Below are positions 39,949-41,092 of a stretch of 41,092 bases of DNA, in pieces (within the stretch, counting starts at the first letter, position 1; every line of letters starts with the position of its first letter). A model generated the notes under the pieces. That model made no database searches, was not told the DNA's origin, and saw only the letters and a list, made by a program, of their open reading frames with translations. The stretch spans positions 1 to 41,092 of the IMG/VR virus record IMGVR_UViG_3300025889_000266. One strand, written 5' to 3'. The position numbers and the translations under genes were made by a program. Source of the DNA: a virus.

Positions 39949-40077
39949 ATGCCAAAGATTCTAGAAGACCTTAGGAAGAAGATCCAGAAGACAGGTAAGT
40001 CCAAGTCCTCGGCTTATGCCATTGCAACCTCTGCTCTCCAGAAGCAAGGAAAACTCAAGAAGGCAAAGAAGAAGTGA
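39949..40077 (+). CDS. small Lys-rich phage protein
   Basis: ATG 39949 lies one base after the previous stop and gives 42 residues (MPKILEDLRKKIQKTGKSKS; then SAYAIATSALQKQGKLKKA). The KSSAYAIATSALQKQGK pattern is a common short phage protein of unknown function as I recall. Its stop overlaps the next GTG (GTGA). A longer frame starting inside the upstream gene is not supported. Confidence 0.68.
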   Translation: MPKILEDLRKKIQKTGKSKSSAYAIATSALQKQGKLKKAKKK

Positions 40078-40469
40078 ATCCGCTTCTACTCCAACCAGCA
40101 CTCGATCTAGTATCCAAAGTACTGGATCGAGTCATACCTGATAAAGCTCAAGCTGAGAAGGCTAAGGCAGAGTACGCCCTTCTTGTAGCTAAACAAGATC
40201 AGGATGAAGTTGACAGCTTTCGGAAGTTCGTAGTAGAGTACGAAGGAGAAGGTGCGAGTGTATCCCCTTCTCTACAATTCCTCAGAGGATCAGTCCGTCC
40301 AGTCCTGACGTACCTACTCGCTGGTTTTTATGGTTGGGGTTTTCTACATCCCGGCACCTTTACACCAGAAGGTATGCAAGGACTCTTTCAGTTAAACCTT
40401 ATCTCGCTTGGTTTCTGGTACGGTGAGCGAGCACTATCCAATCTGGGGCTTAATCTATCGAAGAAATGA
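40074..40469 (+). CDS. holin, 3TM-type family
   Basis: A 131-residue membrane protein starting at GTG 40074. A helical, charged N-terminal half (MNPLLLQPALDLVSKVLDRV; AEKAKAEYALLVAKQDQDEV) precedes RGSVRPVLTYLLAGFYGWGF and GLFQLNLISLGFWYGERALS, two hydrophobic helices; the R-x-x-x-R-P turn is characteristic of the Holin_3TMs type. It would form lesions that release the M15 endolysin encoded far away at 23825. Confidence 0.78.
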   Translation: MNPLLLQPALDLVSKVLDRVIPDKAQAEKAKAEYALLVAKQDQDEVDSFRKFVVEYEGEGASVSPSLQFLRGSVRPVLTYLLAGFYGWGFLHPGTFTPEGMQGLFQLNLISLGFWYGERALSNLGLNLSKK

Positions 40470-40477
40470 GGTAATAC

Positions 40478-41092
40478 GTGGAAGAAGATATCCAGGGAAT
40501 GGATGATGAATACAAACAAGGTTTGATTGAAGCCTCGCACTACCATCAATCGTTTATCCAGATGACTGCCCGCAAAGGGCAGTTCGATCCCAAACAAGCC
40601 GCCCAATGCGTTGAAAGAGCAGAAAGCATTTACGCTGAACTCCTTAATCGCAACCCTTCAAATAGTATCGTTCGATACCAACTCGCTACCCTGTACATGC
40701 AGACTAACCGTAACGGTCTAGCCATCAATGTGCTGGAGTTCCTTATCCAGAGTACTCGTAAGCCCGTACTGGAATGGTTCAACAACTTAGGGGCTGCGTA
40801 CCGCAACGAGCACATGAACTCAGAGGCTCGGGCAGCCTTCGAGAAAGCTCTCAAGGTAGAGTACCATCCCGATGTACTAGCTAACCTCTGTGCCCTATGG
40901 GTTAACGAGGGTTACCCAGAGAAGGGTATTCCCTACGGCAGGGAATGCCTGAGACTCTTACCAAGTCACCCCCAAGGGTCATGGAACCTCGGCCTTCTCC
41001 TGATGGAGGATAAGCAGTACGAGGAGGGATTCCAGCACTACGCTAATGGCTTCGAGACTGGAGAAAGGATTATCCGGTACTACAAGAATGCC
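40478..41092 (+). CDS. TPR-repeat protein, 3'-truncated by window edge
   Basis: From GTG 40478 (GAGGT five bases upstream) the frame stays open to the window end: 205 residues. At least three tetratricopeptide-like units are visible: CVERAESIYAELLNRNPSNS, then LEWFNNLGAAYRNEHMNSEA/RAAFEKALK, and PQGSWNLGLLLMEDKQYEEG, each with the W/L-G-Y/A-F-A-P spacing. In some phages a TPR part precedes a glycosyltransferase-type domain, which here would lie beyond the window. The role (tail assembly, host interaction or sugar transfer) cannot be decided. Confidence 0.75.
   Translation, partial: MEEDIQGMDDEYKQGLIEASHYHQSFIQMTARKGQFDPKQAAQCVERAESIYAELLNRNPSNSIVRYQLATLYMQTNRNGLAINVLEFLIQSTRKPVLEWFNNLGAAYRNEHMNSEARAAFEKALKVEYHPDVLANLCALWVNEGYPEKGIPYGRECLRLLPSHPQGSWNLGLLLMEDKQYEEGFQHYANGFETGERIIRYYKNA

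Overview
The window is most of the genome of a lytic tailed phage with a T7-type short-tail (podovirus) virion plan. This rests on recognisable terminase, portal, scaffold, coat, adaptor, nozzle, internal (ejection) proteins, M15 endolysin and 3TM-type holin, plus a replication set of family A DNA polymerase, fused primase-helicase, 5'-3' exonuclease, endonuclease VII and ssDNA-binding protein. A class II (B12-dependent) ribonucleotide reductase is present. I see no phage RNA polymerase, integrase, CRISPR array or clear tRNA in this window. That content recalls cobavirus/Zobellviridae-like phages rather than classical Autographiviridae, but I make no family assignment. The host is probably a Gram-negative bacterium (inference).

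Layout. (1) Positions 1-4269, rightward: tail appendage proteins (the first runs in from outside the window), terminase small subunit, a membrane-anchored coiled-coil protein. (2) 4259-10422: terminase large subunit, portal, a strong sigma70-like promoter, three small genes including an HNH-like mini-protein, scaffold, coat and a possible decoration protein, closed by a terminator at about 10450. (3) 10502-16621: adaptor, small proteins, and a nozzle gene that appears to be split, with two LamG-domain ORFs lying between its body and its C-terminal piece. (4) 16618-24160: internal/ejection proteins, including one of 1557 aa, and the endolysin, closed by a terminator at 24191-24208. (5) 38041 down to 24212, leftward: about 17 small, mostly unrecognised genes, then primase-helicase, DNA polymerase, SSB, exonuclease, endonuclease VII, a metallophosphoesterase, what looks like a methyltransferase remnant, a DUF3310 protein and RNR. 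Nearly all overlap by 1-14 bases, so translation is probably coupled. (6) 38042-39053: a gene-free, repeat-rich divergent control region. (7) 39054-41092, rightward: an internally repetitive protein, a small basic protein, holin and a TPR protein cut by the window end.

Working model (inference): the region between the leftward replication/takeover genes and the rightward virion genes holds the main switches and perhaps the replication origin. It carries iteron-like repeats, paired operator-like dyads, three copies of a GGACTG motif and a TAGTAC-rich palindromic element with an inverted relative about 4 kb away at 34.7 kb. Family assignments come from motif recognition by eye and memory of the families; no database search was possible.
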